A stretch of 64,000 bases of DNA from CAYPTB01 sp964413535 (GCA_964413535.1 CAYPTB010000051.1:62001-126000); one strand, 5' to 3'. Shown: positions 51,594 through 62,114, numbered from the stretch's first letter. The notes: generated by a model not told the origin, from the sequence alone. Program-made: numbers and translations.

Positions 51594-53045
51594 TCAGGAC
51601 GATTCGGGCAGCGGAGCGACTCGGGCTCGACCGTCGGCGGCGAGCAGGATCCCGACCAACCTCCCGTCCGAGCGCGCGAACACGGGGGCCCCGTTCCACT
51701 CCGGGCCGATCGAGTACGCGCGGTCCACCTTCCAGCCGTCGTCCGAGGGGGAGAGCCGCCCCGCGGACAACGCGAGCGGAGCCGCCGTGGGATCGCCGAC
51801 GACGAGGCAGTCCTCGGGGGCCTCGGGCCGCCGCACGAAATCCCTTGGCCAGGGAATGCCAATCCCCTCGAAACCTTCGAGCAACGCCGCGCCTGCCCGC
51901 GCGCTCGCGCCCGGTGGCCCCGGTGGCCCCGGTAGCAACGGAAAGCGCGCTCCCGCGACCTCGAGCTCGAAGTCCGTGCCCCCGTCGAGCTCGGGCCGTG
52001 CGAGCAACTCGGCCGGACCGAGGAGCGCCCCGCCCAGCACGAGGACCCACGCGCTCTGCTCGTGGGAGCGCTCGAGGAACAGGCGCTCGCTCTTCCAGGA
52101 GACCGTCGCCCGCAGCGGGCTCGGCGCCGGCGCGTCGAACGGAAGCAGCGCGTTGCCCACGGCCAGGGGCGGCCGCCAGGCGAGCCACTTCGTCTCCGGC
52201 GCCTCGGCCAGCGGGAAGCGGTGCCCGGTGGAGACGAGCTCACCGGGCGCATCCGGCGTCGCCATCCCGATCGAGCCGACGACCAGGGAGCGCAGCGAAT
52301 CGAGCCCCACCTCGAGGCCGGTGATCCCGAGCTCGAAGCTCGCCCCGCTTTCGAGGAAGAAGCGCGTGTCCTTGCGGACGAGTTGCCTGTAGGGAGCACG
52401 CACGTAGACGCGCACCTCGACGTCGGCGGCATCGCTCGCGAGCCCGACCGACAGCACGCGTCCCACCGCGATCCCGCGGTAGTGCAGCGCGGCTCCCGGA
52501 TCCAGTCCGTGACGACTCGCGGCGAGCAGGACGAGCTCGAGTCCGCCCGGCTGGACGTCCTCCAGGACCGGCGGCTCCGCGAGCGCGACGAAGTCGGTCT
52601 GGCGCTCACCATCGGAGTCGCCGCGCGCTGCGGGAAGCGCCTCGAGATAGCGCGAGCCGAAGATCGTCTCGAGGCCGGCGACTTGGTCGACGGCGAGGTG
52701 CGGGCGCACGATCCAGAAGCGCGTGCCGGCGCGGGCGAGGCCCTCCGCTCCGCGTTGCAACCGGACTCGGATCACGACGGAGGACAAGTCGTCCGCGAGC
52801 TCGGCCGACGCGACCTGTCCCACGTCGATGCCGCGGTAGCGGACCGGATCGCCGCGCGCGATCCCGTGACCCTCGGCGGCGTGGATCGAGAGCAGCGACC
52901 CGCGCTCTCCGCGCTCGCGCAAGCCGAGTCCCACGGTCGCCGCGAGCGCGAGCAGCGGAACGAGCCACGTCCAGCTCCGGCGTCGCTCGTCCGCCCGGGC
53001 CGTGGGAACTGCGCGAGCCAACGGCTCGAGGCCTTCGTCCGTCAC
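51594..53045 (-). CDS. PqiB-like MCE-domain protein with protease-like C-terminus
   Basis: A 483-residue protein with one N-terminal membrane span (TWLVPLLALAATVGLGL, about 22-38) and two MCE lipid-transport domains, each with the turn GDPVRYRGIDVGQV (near 62) and GAALHYRGIAVGRVLSV (near 175). The C-terminal 90 residues read like a degenerate trypsin fold: CLVVGDPTAAPLALSAG and EWNGAPVFARSDGRLVGILL, where the usual GNSGGP is replaced. PqiB forms a tube between inner and outer membrane for lipid trafficking. GTG at 53045 overlaps the pqiA-like stop (GTGA). Classical PqiB has three MCE domains, so this is a divergent form. Confidence 0.8.
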   Translation of the reverse strand: MTDEGLEPLARAVPTARADERRRSWTWLVPLLALAATVGLGLRERGERGSLLSIHAAEGHGIARGDPVRYRGIDVGQVASAELADDLSSVVIRVRLQRGAEGLARAGTRFWIVRPHLAVDQVAGLETIFGSRYLEALPAARGDSDGERQTDFVALAEPPVLEDVQPGGLELVLLAASRHGLDPGAALHYRGIAVGRVLSVGLASDAADVEVRVYVRAPYRQLVRKDTRFFLESGASFELGITGLEVGLDSLRSLVVGSIGMATPDAPGELVSTGHRFPLAEAPETKWLAWRPPLAVGNALLPFDAPAPSPLRATVSWKSERLFLERSHEQSAWVLVLGGALLGPAELLARPELDGGTDFELEVAGARFPLLPGPPGPPGASARAGAALLEGFEGIGIPWPRDFVRRPEAPEDCLVVGDPTAAPLALSAGRLSPSDDGWKVDRAYSIGPEWNGAPVFARSDGRLVGILLAADGRARVAPLPESS

Positions 53046-53722
53046 GCTCGCTCCCCGCGCGCGCGCATGGCGTCCTGCCCGAGGCCGATGGGCCTCGGCT
53101 GGGGATTGGAGTCGGGCTCCGTGCGGAGCCACAGGGCGTGCGGATCGAAGCAGGTACTCGCGAGGAGGGAGAGCAGCACGCAGGTCGTGAACGCGAGCAC
53201 ACCGGGGCCGGCGCGGATCTCTACGACGTCGCCGACCTTCACCCACGCGACGACCAACGCCACGAGCAACACGTCGAGCATCCCGAAGCGCCCGGCCAAC
53301 TCGATCACGCGGTAGGTGAGCGCGCGGTTCCTGCGCGACAGGAAACCCTTCGGTCCCGTGAGCGCGAGGATCCCGCTGAGCTTCAGCAGCGGCACCACGA
53401 GCGAGCACGCGACGACGACGGCGCCCACGAACCACTGACCGTCCTCGAGCAGAGCACGCGATCCGCTCCACACGCTCGCTTCGCGCGTGTGTCCGAAGCG
53501 CGAGAGGTGCATGACGGGCAGGTGGACGGCGGCCGGGAAGAGGATCAACGCCGCGAGCGCGAAGTTCCTCGCGCGCTGGTTCGCGAGCCGCCCGCCGTGA
53601 CGGGCGTGCAGGACGGTCTTGCAGCGGCGACAGGTAGCCACCTGCTCCGGGAGGAGCTCCGGCAAGCGATGCACCATGCCGCAGCACGGGCAGGCCGTGA
53701 GTTTCGAACGGTCGAGATCCAA
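53042..53722 (-). CDS. PqiA-like membrane protein
   Basis: A 226-residue inner-membrane protein. It opens with a zinc ribbon (LTACPCCGMVHRLPE and VATCRRCKTVLHARHGG), followed by four membrane spans (around 55-75, 95-118, 160-180, 190-208). This is one half of the two-unit E. coli PqiA, as seen in single-unit paraquat-inducible protein A proteins. It keeps FLSRRNRALTYRVIELAGRF with the GRF/WSM-type helix. No ATG exists before the ribbon except far upstream in sequence shared with the divergent gene; TTG at 53722 is chosen, with TACACT ending ten bases before it. It is coupled to the MCE protein. Confidence 0.82.
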   Translation of the reverse strand: MDLDRSKLTACPCCGMVHRLPELLPEQVATCRRCKTVLHARHGGRLANQRARNFALAALILFPAAVHLPVMHLSRFGHTREASVWSGSRALLEDGQWFVGAVVVACSLVVPLLKLSGILALTGPKGFLSRRNRALTYRVIELAGRFGMLDVLLVALVVAWVKVGDVVEIRAGPGVLAFTTCVLLSLLASTCFDPHALWLRTEPDSNPQPRPIGLGQDAMRARGERA

Positions 53723-53732
53723 GGCGCGCGCA

Positions 53733-53738
53733 AGTGTA
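53733..53738 (-). promoter_or_regulatory. -10-like TACACT before the pqiA-like gene
   Basis: TACACT on the minus strand ends ten bases before the chosen TTG start and supports it. Confidence 0.35.
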
Positions 53739-53930
53739 GTCGCGGAAAGGGCCCGTAGCGATCGGCTCCCAACGGCCGCAGTCGAGCGCGAAGTCTCGAC
53801 CGACGCCGCTCGCCCGCGTCGCGCACGGGTTTCACGCCTTCTCCGGGATCGGCGAGCGGGCGCGTCGCCCGACGCCGGTCCCACCGCCGTGGTTGCACCG
53901 CCCGGGGCGAGGAGCCACGCTCGTCTCGCC

Positions 53931-54659
53931 ATGTCTCTCGTCCCGATCTCGCGCGAGCTCGCGCGGCAGGTCTCGAAGCTCGCCTTCGGCCCTCCGGTGA
54001 CGCACGTCTACAACCCGCTCGTCCACGCGCGCGCCACGGCCGAGCTCTATCTCGAGCGCTACGCGCGCGTGGGCGTCCCGACGCTCCTGCTCGGAATGAA
54101 CCCAGGGCCGTTCGGGATGGTCCAGACCGGAGTGCCGTTCGGCGAGATCGGGTTCGTGCGCGATTGGCTGGAGATCGACGGCCCGGTCGCGCGGCCGGAA
54201 CGCGAGCATCCCAAGCGCCCGGTCGAGGGCTTCGCTTGCCAACGCAGCGAGACCAGCGGAGCTCGGCTGTGGGGTTTCGCGCGCGAGCGGTTCACGACGC
54301 CCGAGCGCTTCTTCGACGCCTTCTTCGTGTGGAACTACTGCCCGCTCGCCTTCGTCGAGGCATCGGGCAGGAACCGCACGCCCGACGCGCTGCCTGCGGC
54401 CGAGCGCGAACCGCTCTTCGTCGCCTGCGACGCCGCGCTCGCCGCGGTGGTGCAAAGCCTCTGCCCCGAGCTCGTCGTCGGCGTCGGTCGCTTCGCCGAG
54501 AAGCGCGCGCGCATCGCGCTCGCGGATCAGGTCGCGAGGTCGGAGCTCGCCATCGGCGGCATGTTGCATCCGAGCCCGGCCAGCCCCGCTGCGAACGGGG
54601 GTTGGGCCGAGCGCGCGGAGGCGCAACTCGCCGAGCTCGGCGCGCTGCCCGAGCTCTGA
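53931..54659 (+). CDS. SMUG1-like uracil-DNA glycosylase
   Basis: A 242-residue UDG-superfamily enzyme that excises uracil (and in SMUG1 also 5-hydroxymethyluracil) from DNA. Motif 1 is LLLGMNPGPFGMVQTGVPFG with the SMUG1-type Asn57; motif 2 is MLHPSPASPAANGG with His213; VWNYCPL gives the uracil-recognition Asn135. These match family 3 (SMUG1) rather than Ung, Mug or family 4 enzymes, and no iron-sulfur cysteines are present. SMUG1 is common in animals and found only in some bacteria. It is convergent with a dCTP deaminase 21 bases away. Confidence 0.87.
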   Translation: MSLVPISRELARQVSKLAFGPPVTHVYNPLVHARATAELYLERYARVGVPTLLLGMNPGPFGMVQTGVPFGEIGFVRDWLEIDGPVARPEREHPKRPVEGFACQRSETSGARLWGFARERFTTPERFFDAFFVWNYCPLAFVEASGRNRTPDALPAAEREPLFVACDAALAAVVQSLCPELVVGVGRFAEKRARIALADQVARSELAIGGMLHPSPASPAANGGWAERAEAQLAELGALPEL

Positions 54660-54680
54660 TCGGCGCTCTACCGCACGCGC

Positions 54681-55799
54681 CTACGGGGAGCGCCGTGCGC
54701 GGAAGGAGCGCGCGAGCGTCAGGTCCTGGTCGCGATAGGAATCGGCGGGCCGATCCTCGCCGTAGATGCGCTCGGGCGACTCCGAGGTGCGGAAGAAGCG
54801 CAGGCGAAAGAGGATCTGGCCGTCCTCGACGAGGAAGGGCACGTCGTGGGCGCGCACCTCGAGCACGGCCGGCGTTCCTGCGGGACGGCGCGCGTGCGAG
54901 CCGAAGCCGCAGTCGAAGAAGCCCGCGTAGTTGTTGCGCAGCTCGCCGAGCCCCAAGTCGACCGGAAGCATCTCCGCCGCGAGGTCCGGCGGAATCGCCA
55001 GACGCTCGCGGCTCGCGAACAAGTGGAAGCGGCCGGGAGCCAGGATGCAGTGGCCGTCCTCTTCGCGCACGGGCTCGAAGAAGGCTTCCGCATCGTGCGC
55101 ACCGTGTTCGGCGAGGTGCAAGGCCGACGACGTCGGGCGCGCGCGCCACGCGCACGGATCGCGGCCGCGCAAGCCGACGCGCAGCTCGAGGCCGCCCGTC
55201 CCGTCGAAGCGGACGGCCCCCGGTGCCAGCGGCCCGCGCTCGTCGTGGCACATCGGCGAGCGCGCGTAGCGCGCGACGAGCTCGTCGTGTCCGAGGGCCG
55301 GAGCGCCGCGCGCGAAGCGCACCTGGCACAGGCTGTCGCCGCGGCGCACGCGCACGGGGAAGGAGAGCGGCGCGACCTCCAACCACGGACGTCCGCGCCA
55401 GCCGCGCGGCGTCTCGTCGAAACGGGGGTGGCCGGGCACGACGACGCGCGCGAACACGTCGCAGCGACCGACGCTGCTGCGCGGGTTGAAGCGCGCGAAG
55501 ACCGCGTCGTCGAGGCAGAGCTCCTCCTCGAGCGGCACGAGGTACACGCACCCGCGCTCGAGCACCGCGCCTTCCGCGAGGGAGAGCGTTCCGGTCGAGA
55601 GCTCGCGGAGCCGTTCCTCGATCGAGGTGCGCTCGGGCAGGAAGCTCGCTCGCATCACGTGCGCCTCGGCGCCGAGTCGCAGGTCGAGGCTCGCCGGCTG
55701 CACCTGTTCCGGCAGGAAGGGCGAATCGGCGCGAACCGCCCGCCCGAGGAGCGCGCGAATGCCGCGGTCGACGAGGATCGAATGATCGGGGAACTCCAT
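54681..55799 (-). CDS. dcd: Long-type 2'-deoxycytidine 5'-triphosphate deaminase
   Basis: A 372-residue dCTP deaminase of the double-length type (about 360 residues). The N-terminal half has SILVDRGIRALLG, VQPASLDLRLGAEAHVMRAS and FARFNPRSSVGRCDVFARVV with the active-site RSS..R and following Asp. The C-terminal half repeats the fold: AEMLPVDLGLGELRNNYAGF and DCGFGSHA, DGQILFRLRFFR. It converts dCTP to dUTP, supplying dUMP for thymidylate. ATG at 55799 fits the family length; upstream ATG 55814 and the open frame to 55913 are alternatives. Confidence 0.85.
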   Translation of the reverse strand: MEFPDHSILVDRGIRALLGRAVRADSPFLPEQVQPASLDLRLGAEAHVMRASFLPERTSIEERLRELSTGTLSLAEGAVLERGCVYLVPLEEELCLDDAVFARFNPRSSVGRCDVFARVVVPGHPRFDETPRGWRGRPWLEVAPLSFPVRVRRGDSLCQVRFARGAPALGHDELVARYARSPMCHDERGPLAPGAVRFDGTGGLELRVGLRGRDPCAWRARPTSSALHLAEHGAHDAEAFFEPVREEDGHCILAPGRFHLFASRERLAIPPDLAAEMLPVDLGLGELRNNYAGFFDCGFGSHARRPAGTPAVLEVRAHDVPFLVEDGQILFRLRFFRTSESPERIYGEDRPADSYRDQDLTLARSFRARRSP

Positions 55800-55950
55800 C
55801 GCGGAGGCGAACATCGTGACGGCGCCCAGCGTCGGTGCAAGCCGAGCGAGAGCGTTGCCCTTCGAGCGTTGCCCGATGGGACGGGGACGCGCGCGGAAGA
55901 AATGCCACGGCACCAGGACGGCGCCGGTGGTCGGCTCGCCGAGCCGCGGC

Positions 55951-55956
55951 TAGACT
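55951..55956 (+). promoter_or_regulatory. Possible -10 TAGACT before sucCD
   Basis: TAGACT lies 35 bases before the sucC ATG. No good -35 is seen. The same hexamer precedes rpmH. Confidence 0.3.
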
Positions 55957-55991
55957 CCCGCGCTCCCCACGCTCCCCCGACGCTTCACCCA

Positions 55992-58066
<2,075 letters not shown>

Positions 58067-58079
58067 CACGTCGCCGCCA

Positions 58080-58934
58080 GCCGGAAGGGAGAGCGGTTCC
58101 GTCGCAGCCGAACGGGCGGGAGCGTGGCGCGTCGTCGTCACGGAGGACGGATCCTGGACGCTCGCGCACCCCGAGCACGGCGAGACCTGCCATTCGCGCT
58201 CGGGAGCCTGGCTCGAGGCGCGCGAGCGCTACGCCGTCCCGTGCGAGCTCGCCGCGCGGGCGCGCGGCCGAACGGAGCTCTGGCTGCTCGACGTCGGCAC
58301 GGGGCTCGGGCTGAACATCGCCGCCGCGCTCGAGGCCCTGGCCGGGACCGAGGTCGCCCTGCGCGTCGACACGCTCGAGCGCGATCGATCGGTGCTCCTG
58401 CGGACGCTCGAGCTCGCGCGTCGTCCCCCCCCGGGCTTTCTCGGCCCGGCGACGGACGCGCCCGGCGCAGCTTGGCACGCGCTTGCCATCGACGCCATGG
58501 AGGGCGCCCTCGCGGACCCAGTGGGTTCCGCCGCGCTCGGTGAGCGCGGGACGCTTCGGCTGTGGGTCGGGGACGCGCGCCAGACGCTCGCGGTCCTCCC
58601 GCAGGCCCGCTACGACGCCGTCTTCCTCGATCCGTTCTCGCCGCGCGTCGAGCCCGATTCGTGGGAGCCCGAGTTCCTCGCCGCCCTCGCTCGCTCGATG
58701 GCCCCCGGAGGCATGCTCTCGACCTACAGCGCCGCGACCCGCGTGCGCGCCGGCCTCTCCGCGGCCGGGCTCGCCGTCGGACCGGGTCGGCGCGTCGGAG
58801 CGAAGGCCGAGGGCACCCTGGCGAGCAAGGACGGTGTCGTGCCGCCCTTCGCGCCGCGGGTCGAGCGCCGGATCCGCCGCGCCGCGGAAGCCCTCGCGAG
58901 GCAAGGGGAGGGAAAGCGCGGGCCGTTCGCCTAG
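58080..58934 (+). CDS. MnmC-like (DUF752) methyltransferase without a start codon
   Basis: The frame open from 58017 to 58934 encodes an MnmC methyltransferase-like protein: TEDGSWTLAHPEHGETCHSR and SGAWLEAR are the family's opening, LWLLDVGTGLGLNIAAAL is the AdoMet motif I, and YDAVFLDPFSPRVEPDSW with LARSMAPGGMLSTYSAATRV are the later motifs. In E. coli this domain methylates nm5s2U in tRNA, the step after the MnmA and MnmEG pathway. The first ATG, GTG or TTG in frame is at 58392, after motif I, and a stop lies at 58014. The gene is therefore frameshifted, uses a rare start, or the sequence has an indel near its 5' end. The true 5' end is not known. Confidence 0.7.
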   Translation, partial: AGRESGSVAAERAGAWRVVVTEDGSWTLAHPEHGETCHSRSGAWLEARERYAVPCELAARARGRTELWLLDVGTGLGLNIAAALEALAGTEVALRVDTLERDRSVLLRTLELARRPPPGFLGPATDAPGAAWHALAIDAMEGALADPVGSAALGERGTLRLWVGDARQTLAVLPQARYDAVFLDPFSPRVEPDSWEPEFLAALARSMAPGGMLSTYSAATRVRAGLSAAGLAVGPGRRVGAKAEGTLASKDGVVPPFAPRVERRIRRAAEALARQGEGKRGPFA

Positions 58935-59042
58935 AATGGCCGGCAATCGCCGTCGGGTTCCTCGATCCTGCGCCGACCTCCCCTTCGCCGCCCTCCCACC
59001 TGGGGGGGCGAGGGATCCGATCGCGCTACCGGCCCCCATCGC

Positions 59043-59249
59043 ATGGTCATGGCTGAACTGGCTTTCCTCATTCCCGGCGGCGGCGAGTTGTGGCTCATCC
59101 TCGCCATCCTCTTGATCCTCTTCGGCGCCAAGAAGCTGCCGGACCTGGCGCGCTCGATGGGCTCGTCGATCACGCAGTTCAAGAAGGGGCTGAAGGAAGA
59201 CCCGGAGCTCCTCGAGCGCCCGAAGGACGAAGACCGAGACAAGAAGTGA
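59043..59249 (+). CDS. tatA: TatA, twin-arginine translocase subunit
   Basis: A 68-residue protein that forms the Tat export pore. It has a membrane segment ELWLILAILLILFG followed by the hinge and amphipathic helix AKKLPDLARSMGSSITQFKK (FGxxKLP motif) and an acidic tail. Two ATGs, 59043 and 59049, are possible starts. Its stop overlaps the mobA GTG (GTGA). tatB and tatC are not in the window. Tat export is used by molybdoenzymes, which fits its coupling to mobA, and by the lipoprotein peptidase at 8 kb. Confidence 0.92.
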   Translation: MVMAELAFLIPGGGELWLILAILLILFGAKKLPDLARSMGSSITQFKKGLKEDPELLERPKDEDRDKK

Positions 59250-59932
59250 TCGCCGTGCCGCCGCGAGAGACGAAGGAATCGCGAGACGGAGCAGCTCAGT
59301 ACGCGCCGCGACCGGTGGCGGGAGTGGAGGGAGCCGTGCTGTGCGGCGGAGCGAGCCGGCGCATGGGCGCCGACAAGGCGCTCTTGCGGCCGCCCTACCT
59401 CGGGGGACGGAGCCTGCTCGAGCACGCCGTCCTCGAGCTCGAGGGCGTCGCGCCGCGCGTGGTGCTCGCGTGCGGCGAAGAGCCGCGCTACGCGCATCTC
59501 GGACGCGAGCTCGTGCTCGACGCGCTGGGCGGCGCCGGACCGCTGGCCGGCTTGGTCGCCGCGCTCGAGTCCCTGCGCGGCGAATGGCTGTGCGTCGTCG
59601 CCTGCGACATGCCCCGCGTCGGTGGTGATGTTTTCCGTGCTCTCCTGGAACGCGCTCGGGAGCTCGATCTGGACGCGTGCCTGCTCGAAACCCCAGGCGG
59701 ACTGGAGCCCCTGTGCGGCGTCTACCGAAAGACCTGCGCCGGACCTGCCCGGAGGGCGCTCGATGGAGGAGAGCGGCGGCTGGTCTCGTTCCACGGCGAG
59801 CTCTCGATCGGCCGCCTGGCTGCGTCGACTGCGGCCGGCGGAGGTGGGGAATGGGCAACGAACCTGAACACGCCTGGCGAGTACGAGCGCGAGCTCGCGC
59901 ACCCGGCGCAGGAACGGGAGGACCTCGAGTGA
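59246..59932 (+). CDS. mobA: Molybdenum cofactor guanylyltransferase
   Basis: A 228-residue nucleotidyltransferase that joins GMP to molybdopterin. The N-terminal loop GAVLCGGASRRMGADKALL is the diagnostic LxGGxSxRMGxDK motif; ALGGAGPLAGLVAALESL and WLCVVACDMPRVGGDVFRAL (Asp for magnesium) follow, then LEPLCGVYRKTC and ATNLNTPGEYE. The first 25 residues are an extra polar leader; GTGs at 59246 and 59255 are both possible. It is coupled to tatA upstream and to the polyprenyl synthase downstream. Confidence 0.92.
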   Translation: MIAVPPRETKESRDGAAQYAPRPVAGVEGAVLCGGASRRMGADKALLRPPYLGGRSLLEHAVLELEGVAPRVVLACGEEPRYAHLGRELVLDALGGAGPLAGLVAALESLRGEWLCVVACDMPRVGGDVFRALLERARELDLDACLLETPGGLEPLCGVYRKTCAGPARRALDGGERRLVSFHGELSIGRLAASTAAGGGGEWATNLNTPGEYERELAHPAQEREDLE

Positions 59933-60915
59933 GTCGGTCGCGCGCGCTGTTGGCGGAGCTCTTCCAGCCGATCGAATCCCAGATGGAGCGCGTGCGCGCG
60001 GTCCTCGGGGACGAGCTCAGGGACTCGTCACCGGTCGTGAGCGACATGCTCGACCACGTGGGCCGTTTCCGCGGCAAGGAATTGCGAGCCGCGCTCGTGC
60101 TCCTGGCCGGCGAGGCGACGGGTAACTCCACCGACGAGCACGCATCGATCGCCGCTATCGTCGAGCTCATCCACTTGGCAACGCTCGTCCACGACGACAT
60201 CCTCGACGGGGCGCAGGTACGGCGCCGCGTGGCCTGCGTCAACCAGCGCTGGGACAATCAGGTGGCCGTGCTGCTCGGCGACTACCTCTATGCGCGGGCT
60301 TTCTCCCTCTCCACGCAGCTCTCCTCGCGGCTCACGAGCCGCGTTTTGGCCGAGACGACGCGCACCCTGTGCACGGGCGAGATCGAGCAGAGCGCCGCGC
60401 GCTACGACTTCGACATGAGCCAGGAGCGCTACGAGGGACTGTGCGGCGCGAAGACCGCGAGCTTGTACGCCGCCGCGTGCGAGCTCGGCGCGCGCTATCC
60501 CGGGGGCAACGAAGAGCTCGGGGCCAGGCTGCGCGGAGTCGGCTGGGACCTCGGCCTCGCGTTCCAGATCGTCGACGACTGCCTCGACATCATGGGCACG
60601 GAGGAAACCGTCGGAAAGACCGTTGGGTGCGACGTCGAGGACGGCAAGGTCACGCTGCCCGTGCTGCACGTCTATGCGCGCGCCTCCGAAGCCGCCAAGC
60701 GGCGAATCCGGGACATCTACACCGAGCCGGGGCTCGCCGAGCGCGTGCGAGTCCTGCGCGAGTCCGTCGACCTCGAGCCGGGTCTGATCTTCGCCCACAG
60801 CCGCGCCCGTGAGCTCGTAGACGGGGCTCTCTCGGCGGTGACGAAGCTCCCCGAATCCCCCGCGCGCGCCTCGATCGAGCGCATCTGCGGGTTCGTCCTC
60901 TTGCGCAGTTTCTAG
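59929..60915 (+). CDS. Trans-polyprenyl diphosphate synthase (quinone side chain)
   Basis: A 328-residue all-alpha prenyltransferase. The first aspartate motif is LVHDDILDGAQVRRR and the second is FQIVDDCLDIMGTEETVGKT; GKELRAALVLLAGEA holds the pyrophosphate-binding Lys and Arg region. In such enzymes the small residues five positions before the first motif allow long chains, so a hepta- or octaprenyl product for menaquinone is likely, but chain length is not proven. GTG start overlaps the mobA stop. A lipoprotein gene follows after 11 bases. Confidence 0.92.
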   Translation: MSRSRALLAELFQPIESQMERVRAVLGDELRDSSPVVSDMLDHVGRFRGKELRAALVLLAGEATGNSTDEHASIAAIVELIHLATLVHDDILDGAQVRRRVACVNQRWDNQVAVLLGDYLYARAFSLSTQLSSRLTSRVLAETTRTLCTGEIEQSAARYDFDMSQERYEGLCGAKTASLYAAACELGARYPGGNEELGARLRGVGWDLGLAFQIVDDCLDIMGTEETVGKTVGCDVEDGKVTLPVLHVYARASEAAKRRIRDIYTEPGLAERVRVLRESVDLEPGLIFAHSRARELVDGALSAVTKLPESPARASIERICGFVLLRSF

Positions 60916-60926
60916 GGAAGGAATCG

Positions 60927-62114
60927 ATGGCGAAGCCTCAGGTACGATCGACGCTCCTCGGACTCGTCTGCAGCGCGCTGGTGCTCGCGTGCGAGGAGCA
61001 CACCGGCCCGCAGCCGATCCCCGAGCGACGCGTGACGAGCGTGGCACCGCGACAGGCGGTGGCCAACGCCACGAACGAGATGCGCTTCTCCGGCATGCCG
61101 GGCGCCGCGCCGGCGCCGACGCGGCCGAGCGCCGGACGGATCGGCTACGAAGTTCCCGAGAGCTGGATCGAGCGCGCGCCGACGCCGACGCGCTATGCCG
61201 ACTTCCAGGTCGGCGGGGATCCGCGAGCGGAGTGCTACCTGACGCTCTTGCCCGGGGACGCCGGCGGGCTCGCCGCGAACGTCAATCGCTGGCGGGCGCA
61301 GATGGGCCAGGGCTCCCTGACGGACGAGGAGATCCGCCTGCTCCCCAAGCGTCCGATCCTCGGACGCGAAGCGACGCTGGTGGAGCTCTCGGGCGACTTC
61401 GCCGGCATGACGGGGGATCCGCAGCCCGACTTCGCCCTGCTCGGCGCGATCTTCTCCGTGCCGGAGGGGACGCTGTTCGTGAAGCTGACCGGACCGCGCG
61501 AGGTGGTGGCGCGCGAGCGCACGAGCTTCGACGCCTTCTGCGCCTCGCTGGGAGGCGTGAGCGACGCGGAGGAGCACCACGAACACGACGGCCACGACCA
61601 CGGCGACTCGCCGTCCGAGTCCGTGACCTCGGGTGCGGCACCGGGTGCGACTTCCGCGGCGATTTCCGATGCGAGCTCCGGCGCGGAAGGCTTCGTCTGG
61701 GACGTCCCTGCGGGATGGACGACGAGCGGGCCGCGCGCGATGCGCATCGTGAGCTTCGTGGTCGGCGCGAACGGCGAGACGGAATGCTACGTGACCGTGC
61801 TGGGGGGCGACGGCGGGGGAGTCGAGCCCAACCTGGATCGGTGGCGCGACCAGCTCGGACTCGCACCGTTCACGTCGGCGGAGTTCGCGAGCCTTCCGAC
61901 GGTGGAGATCCTGGGTGTCGAAGCCGCGCTCTTCGAGGGTTACGGGAGCTTCTCCGGAATGGGAGCGGCCGAGCGCGACGACGCCGGGATGCTCGGAGTC
62001 GTGTGCATGCTCGCCGACCGCACGTTGTTCGTGAAGATGATCGGAGCCGGCGACGAGGTGCGCGCCGAGCGCGAGAACTTCCTGCGCTTCTGCAGGTCGC
62101 TCGGGAGGTCCTAG
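60927..62114 (+). CDS. Lipoprotein with duplicated domain and His-rich linker
   Basis: A 395-residue lipoprotein (lipobox LVLAC, Cys22). Residues about 72-208 and 256-393 are two copies of one unrecognised domain: each has W, then ECYLTLLPGDAGG or ECYVTVLGGDGGG, NVNRWRAQMG or NLDRWRDQLG, ILGREATLVEL or ILGVEAALFEG, TLFVKLTGP or TLFVKMIGA, and ends F..FC.SLG. Each copy keeps two matching cysteines (103 and 205; 287 and 389). Between them lies HHEHDGHDH (217-225), a likely metal-binding stretch. Located between polyprenyl synthase and resB, with the resB ATG directly after its TAG, it may serve cytochrome or cofactor assembly; that is inference. Confidence 0.85.
   Translation: MAKPQVRSTLLGLVCSALVLACEEHTGPQPIPERRVTSVAPRQAVANATNEMRFSGMPGAAPAPTRPSAGRIGYEVPESWIERAPTPTRYADFQVGGDPRAECYLTLLPGDAGGLAANVNRWRAQMGQGSLTDEEIRLLPKRPILGREATLVELSGDFAGMTGDPQPDFALLGAIFSVPEGTLFVKLTGPREVVARERTSFDAFCASLGGVSDAEEHHEHDGHDHGDSPSESVTSGAAPGATSAAISDASSGAEGFVWDVPAGWTTSGPRAMRIVSFVVGANGETECYVTVLGGDGGGVEPNLDRWRDQLGLAPFTSAEFASLPTVEILGVEAALFEGYGSFSGMGAAERDDAGMLGVVCMLADRTLFVKMIGAGDEVRAERENFLRFCRSLGRS

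Noticed and set aside
49408..52392. Plus-strand open frame of almost 1000 codons opposite the cytochrome and MCE genes
   Set aside because: Antisense shadow; the minus strand carries CxxCH and MCE motifs and signal peptides.
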